Part shown: positions 61,095 through 64,000 of the stretch, piece after piece
Layout: each line of letters opens with the position of its first letter
How positions within the stretch are numbered: position 1 is the stretch's first letter
Assembly: GCF_001613105.1 (NCBI RefSeq)
Contig: NZ_BDBS01000023.1
Location: 1 to 64,000, forward strand
Direction of reading: 5' to 3'
Length of the DNA stretch: 64,000 nucleotides
Origin: Nocardia pseudobrasiliensis NBRC 108224
Lineage (GTDB): Bacteria; Actinomycetota; Actinomycetes; Mycobacteriales; Mycobacteriaceae
Made by a program: the position numbers and the translations under genes
The notes under the pieces: model-generated
The model's input: only the letters and a program-made list of their open reading frames with translations
What the model was told of the DNA's origin: nothing
Database searches by the model: none

Positions 61095-61550
61095 GTGGCC
61101 GAATTCGAAATAGTCCGGGAAACCGTGATCGCCGCGGATCCCGCGCGCATCCGCGAACTGATCGTGGATTTTCGCGAATGGAAACAATGGTCGCCGTGGG
61201 AGGGCCTGGACCCCGATCTGCAGCGCACCTACACCGGATCCGAAACCGGGGTCGGCGCGCAGTACGCGTGGGACGGCAACCGCAAGGCCGGGCGCGGCAG
61301 TATGGAGATCACCGGTGTGACCGACGACGCGATCGACGTCCGGCTGAGCTTCGAAAAGCCGTGGCGCGCCACCAACCGGGTCACCTTCCGCCTCACCCCC
61401 GCCGACACCGGCACCGCGGTGAGCTGGCGCATGGTCGGTGAGCGCAATGCCGCGATGGGACTGCTGGCCAAGGTGATTCCGATGGATTCGATGATCGGCC
61501 GCGACTTCGAGAAGGGTTTGGAACGCCTGCGGACGCTTGCCGAGTCGTGA
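61095..61550 (+). CDS. SRPBCC family protein
   Basis: A 151-residue START/SRPBCC ligand-binding fold, starting at GTG 61095 (MAEFEIVRETVIAADPARIRE). WKQWSPWEGLDPDLQRTYTG and the C-terminal helix GRDFEKGLERLRTLAE are typical of polyketide-cyclase-like SRPBCC proteins. Ligand unknown. Divergent from the AfsR-like gene by 89 bp. Confidence 0.86.
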   Translation: MAEFEIVRETVIAADPARIRELIVDFREWKQWSPWEGLDPDLQRTYTGSETGVGAQYAWDGNRKAGRGSMEITGVTDDAIDVRLSFEKPWRATNRVTFRLTPADTGTAVSWRMVGERNAAMGLLAKVIPMDSMIGRDFEKGLERLRTLAES

Positions 61551-61571
61551 GGGCGGATTAGGCTGCCGATC

Positions 61572-62441
61572 ATGGCAAGCGCAGCACAATGGCTCGAAGG
61601 AGCCCGTCCCCGCACCCTCCCCAACGCCATCGCCCCCGTTCTGGTGGGCACCGGCGCGGCCGCCTCGCTGGACGCCGCGGTGTGGTGGAAGGCCCTGCTG
61701 AGCCTGCTGGTTTCGCTGGCCCTGATCATCGGCGTGAACTACGCCAACGACTATTCCGACGGCGTGCGCGGCACCGACGACAATCGGGTCGGACCGCTGC
61801 GCCTGGTCGGCTCGGGCGCGGCCAGTCCGGCCGCGGTGCGCGCGGCGGCGATCGCGAGCCTGACCGTGGGCGCGGTCTTCGGCCTGATCCTGGCGATCAC
61901 CACGGCCTGGTGGCTGCTGCTGGTCGGACTGATCTGCCTGGCGGGGGCATGGTTCTACACCGGCGGCCGCAAACCGTACGGCTACAGCGGATTCGGCGAG
62001 ATCGCGGTCTTCGTGTTCTTCGGCCTCATCGCGGTGCTCGGCACCGAATTCGTCCAGGCGCAGCGGATCGACTGGGCCGGAGTGGTCGGCGCGGTGGCGG
62101 TCGGCTGCTTCTCCAGCGCGGTGCTTGTCACCAACAATCTGCGCGATATCCCGACCGATTCGGTAACCGGTAAGACCACCCTGGCCGTACGGCTCGGCGA
62201 TACCCGCACGCGCACACTGCATCTGGCGCTGCTGGTGATCCCCTTCCTGGCGACGCTCGCGCTGGTGGCGCGCACGCCGTGGGCGCTGGCCGGTCTGCTA
62301 GCCGCCCCGCTGGCGGTGCGCTCGAACGCACCCGTGCGCGGCGGGCAGAACGGCCCGGGGTTGATCCCCTCGCTGCGCGATACCGGCCTGGCGATGCTGC
62401 TGTGGTCGATCCTCACCGCCCTCGCGCTGGCGATCGCCTAG
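61572..62441 (+). CDS. menA: 1,4-dihydroxy-2-naphthoate polyprenyltransferase MenA
   Basis: UbiA-family membrane prenyltransferase attaching the isoprenoid tail made by the polyprenyl synthase; 289 residues, eight or nine helices. The first Asp-rich motif is NYANDYSDGVRGTDD (about 57-71) and the second NNLRDIPTDSVTGKTTLAVRLG (about 187-208). The N-terminal WLEGARPRTLPNA is also diagnostic. Its stop overlaps the convergent gene stop in CTAG. Confidence 0.95.
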   Translation: MASAAQWLEGARPRTLPNAIAPVLVGTGAAASLDAAVWWKALLSLLVSLALIIGVNYANDYSDGVRGTDDNRVGPLRLVGSGAASPAAVRAAAIASLTVGAVFGLILAITTAWWLLLVGLICLAGAWFYTGGRKPYGYSGFGEIAVFVFFGLIAVLGTEFVQAQRIDWAGVVGAVAVGCFSSAVLVTNNLRDIPTDSVTGKTTLAVRLGDTRTRTLHLALLVIPFLATLALVARTPWALAGLLAAPLAVRSNAPVRGGQNGPGLIPSLRDTGLAMLLWSILTALALAIA

Positions 62442-62827
62442 TCGCGGTCTCCGTCCGGCACCAGCACGCCCAGCACCCAGTTCACCAGGGTGATGATGAT
62501 GCTGCCGAGGATCGCCGCCCAGAAGCCGTGCACGCGCAGGCCGTATTCGGTGGTCTCGGTGATCTTCGCGGTGAGCAGCAGCATCAGCGCGTTGACCACC
62601 AGCAGGAACAGCCCGAGCGTGACGACCACCAGCGGCAGCGACAGCAGTTTGACGATCGGTTTGACCAGCGCGTTGACCAGGCCGAAGACCAACGCCACGG
62701 CCAGCACCACCACGATCTTGCCGCCGGTTCCGTCGTGCGCCGGGGTGATCAGTTCGATCTTGTCCACCCAGGTGGCGGCGAGCCAGATGGCCACGGCATT
62801 GATGACCAGGCGTAACAGGAGAGCCAT
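62438..62827 (-). CDS. Phage-holin-family-4-like membrane protein
   Basis: A 129-residue protein with four membrane helices and the family-typical VFGLVNALVKPIVKLLSLPLVVVTLGLFLLVVNALMLLLTA. Proteins of this group are widespread bacterial envelope proteins, and a phage origin is not implied. Downstream stop overlaps menA's. Confidence 0.88.
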   Translation of the reverse strand: MALLLRLVINAVAIWLAATWVDKIELITPAHDGTGGKIVVVLAVALVFGLVNALVKPIVKLLSLPLVVVTLGLFLLVVNALMLLLTAKITETTEYGLRVHGFWAAILGSIIITLVNWVLGVLVPDGDRD

Positions 62828-62890
62828 GCCGCCAGCGTAGCTGTGTTTGTCTGCGCCGCCTCCGGCGTCGCGGGGTTTGAAGGTGAACCA

Positions 62891-63478
62891 CTACGCGACC
62901 TCGTCGAGCAGGTCGTGTATCGCCTCGCGCAGGGTGCGGATGCCCGGTTCGCCGCCGAGCAGGTCGCGGGTGGTGGGGTTGGCGCCGCGCAGGATGCCGA
63001 GCAGGACGTGGCCGGATTTGATGCGGTCGTCGCCGCGGGCGAGGGTTTCGCGCAGGGACAGTTCGAGCACCTTCTTCGCATCCCTGGTGAAAGGGATGTG
63101 CCCGGTGTTCATGCCGCCGCGGAAACCGAAACGGGCCCAGCGGCTTTCCTCGGTGGGGACCGCGCGGTCGAGGGCGTCCTCGCCGAACGATGCCTCGAGG
63201 CTTTCGCGCACCGCGTCGAGATCGATGCCGATGGAGCGCAGCGCCGCGGCGTCCTCCTCGCCCAGCGGCTCGCCGGTCCGCTTCTCGGTCAACTTCTGCC
63301 GCAGCGACTGCGTTGTTATTCCGTTGTCCTCCAGCAGTTTCTGAACGCTTTTCGATTTACATTCGGTGATTCCGAGCAGAATGTGCTCGACTTCGATTCG
63401 GGGGGAATGCAATTGGCGCGCCTCCTCCTGCGCGATCACGATCGCCACGCGCGCCGACTTGCTGAACCGTTCGAACAT
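62891..63478 (-). CDS. Clp N-terminal domain protein
   Basis: A 195-residue protein with two Clp-N repeats like the N-domain of ClpC (MFERFSKSARVAIVIAQEEARQLHSPRIEVEHILLGI, then FTRDAKKVLELSLRETLARGDDRIKSGHVLLGIL) but no AAA+ domain. It may bind unfolded or arginine-phosphorylated-type substrates, or act as an adaptor or decoy; this is inference. It is translationally coupled to the HTH gene upstream by ATGA. Confidence 0.9.
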   Translation of the reverse strand: MFERFSKSARVAIVIAQEEARQLHSPRIEVEHILLGITECKSKSVQKLLEDNGITTQSLRQKLTEKRTGEPLGEEDAAALRSIGIDLDAVRESLEASFGEDALDRAVPTEESRWARFGFRGGMNTGHIPFTRDAKKVLELSLRETLARGDDRIKSGHVLLGILRGANPTTRDLLGGEPGIRTLREAIHDLLDEVA

Positions 63479-63699
63479 CAGCGGATTCCGCCTCTCCGGT
63501 TGTACTTCTGGTGAACCGCCTGGCGGCTGACCTCGAGCGCGTCGGCGATCGCCTGCCAGGACCAGCCCTGGTTGCGGGCATTGGCCACCTGGATCGCCTC
63601 CAGCCGTTCGAGCAGCCGACGCAGTGCGAGCACGGCGCGCAGCCCGACCTGGGGGTCGGAGCTGCCCGCGGCGGCCGCCAGCGTTGTTGCTTCACTCAT
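63478..63699 (-). CDS. Small HTH regulator coupled to the ClpN-domain gene
   Basis: A 73-residue protein from ATG 63699 (MSEATTLAAAAGSSDP). The HTH is NQGWSWQAIADALEVSRQAVHQKYNRRG (about 42-69), a sigma-70-region-4/MerR-like helix-turn-helix. Its own promoter region carries two copies of GTCAA-N6-TTGAC, so it is probably autoregulated. The longer open frame upstream reads through that promoter and lacks a ribosome-binding site. Confidence 0.85.
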   Translation of the reverse strand: MSEATTLAAAAGSSDPQVGLRAVLALRRLLERLEAIQVANARNQGWSWQAIADALEVSRQAVHQKYNRRGGIR

Positions 63700-63703
63700 G
63701 TAC

Positions 63704-63746
63704 GTCAATTTACGTTGACATCGAGGGCGCGTCAACGAAAATTGAC
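63704..63746 (-). promoter_or_regulatory. Promoter with twin GTCAA-N6-TTGAC operators
   Basis: Two 16-bp palindromes, GTCAATTTACGTTGAC (63704-63719) and GTCAACGAAAATTGAC (63731-63746), lie 27 bp apart, start to start. On the minus strand TTGACG (63735-63730) and TAAATT (63712-63707) are spaced by exactly 17 bp, a good -35/-10 pair. Transcription would start near the ATG at 63699, giving an almost leaderless mRNA. The HTH protein encoded just downstream is the obvious ligand. Confidence 0.75.
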
Positions 63747-63779
63747 ATCTCACACTGTTCGCTTCGGGAGAACGGGGAA

Positions 63780-64000
63780 CTACGCGGACCAGTCGCCGGT
63801 GCGGGCGAACTCCGCCAGCACGGCCTCGGACCCGGTCAGGTCCAAACCCTGACCCGTGACCCATACGTCGTCGAAATACGTTCCGGCATAACGATCTCCG
63901 CCGTCACACAGCAGCGTCACGACGCTGCCGGCGCGACCGGCGGCGAGCATCTCGGCGATCAGCGCGAACGCACCCCACAGATTGGTACCGGTGGATCCGC
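63780..64000 (-). CDS. PLP-dependent cysteine synthase/desulfhydrase family, C-terminal part (Cds1-like, partial)
   Basis: The last 72 codons of a fold-type II PLP enzyme are visible. GSTGTNLWGAFALIAEM is the glycine-rich loop that binds the PLP phosphate, and VVTLLCDGGDRYAGTYFDD is typical of the Cds1-type cysteine desulfhydrase (Rv3684-like) group. The catalytic Lys lies beyond the window. The stop is TAG at 63782-63780. Confidence 0.85.
   Translation of the reverse strand, partial: GSTGTNLWGAFALIAEMLAAGRAGSVVTLLCDGGDRYAGTYFDDVWVTGQGLDLTGSEAVLAEFARTGDWSA

Noticed and set aside
62438..62827. Prophage remnant, because of a holin-like protein
   Set aside because: The holin-4 superfamily name is generic; there are no integrase, portal, capsid or other phage genes nearby.

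Overview
The window is high-GC actinobacterial DNA from a mycolic-acid-producing genus, almost certainly Nocardia. Supporting this are an mce/yrbE operon, a fused HadA-HadB mycolate dehydratase, an MgtA-type mannosyltransferase, a full menaquinone gene neighbourhood, frequent GTG starts, and gene order close to the Mycobacterium tuberculosis Rv0542-Rv0566 and Rv0635-Rv0655 blocks (order compared from memory).

Layout. (1) 1-10118, minus strand: a translationally coupled lipid-import operon, mceG-yrbEA-yrbEB-mceA-B-C-D-E-F plus the start of an Mce-associated gene. (2) 10339-16562, minus strand: translation block tRNA-Tyr, tRNA-Thr, tRNA-Met, rpmG, hadAB, tRNA-Trp, secE, nusG, rplK, rplA, rplJ, rplL, with hairpin terminators and a leader attenuator in front of rplJ. 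(3) 16769-17260: yajQ. (4) 17269-32477: a complete 12-gene thiopeptide (thiazolyl peptide) cluster. A 59-residue precursor (25739-25918, too short for routine ORF calling) ends in the core SCTSCVCICSCCT. Around it lie a LanB-type dehydratase, two SpaB_C-type proteins (glutamate elimination and pyridine synthase), an E1-like/YcaO cyclodehydratase, an RRE/ocin-ThiF partner, a SagB azoline dehydrogenase, two P450s, two methyltransferases and a LuxR regulator. Size (15.2 kb) and gene count (12) match what I remember of the published nocardithiocin cluster of Nocardia pseudobrasiliensis, so the system is probably known, though several details look worth following up. (5) 32592-62441: htpX, then the menaquinone supercluster (grcC, menJ, menG, menD, menB, menE, menA) with mgtA, an assimilatory nitrate reductase fused to a flavoprotein reductase, an aldo/keto reductase-TetR pair, an iron-regulated siderophore-interacting protein, a phosphate transporter, a DrrAB exporter and an AfsR-like regulator. 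(6) 62438-64000, minus strand: a holin-like membrane protein, a ClpN-domain protein with its autoregulated HTH partner, and the 3' end of a Cds1-like PLP enzyme.

How it fits together. The thiopeptide operons run outward from a divergent control region (25452-25738) that carries two near-identical 26-bp repeats. The leader is of the thiomuracin/GE2270 kind while the core is of the micrococcin/thiocillin kind, predicting a 26-membered macrocycle closed between Ser1 and Ser10. Micrococcin-like thiopeptides bind ribosomal protein L11 with 23S rRNA. The only L11 gene seen (rplK, about 4.2 kb away) has Ser35 where a conserved Gly is expected, in the drug-contacting N-terminal domain. No exporter or rRNA methylase lies within the cluster.
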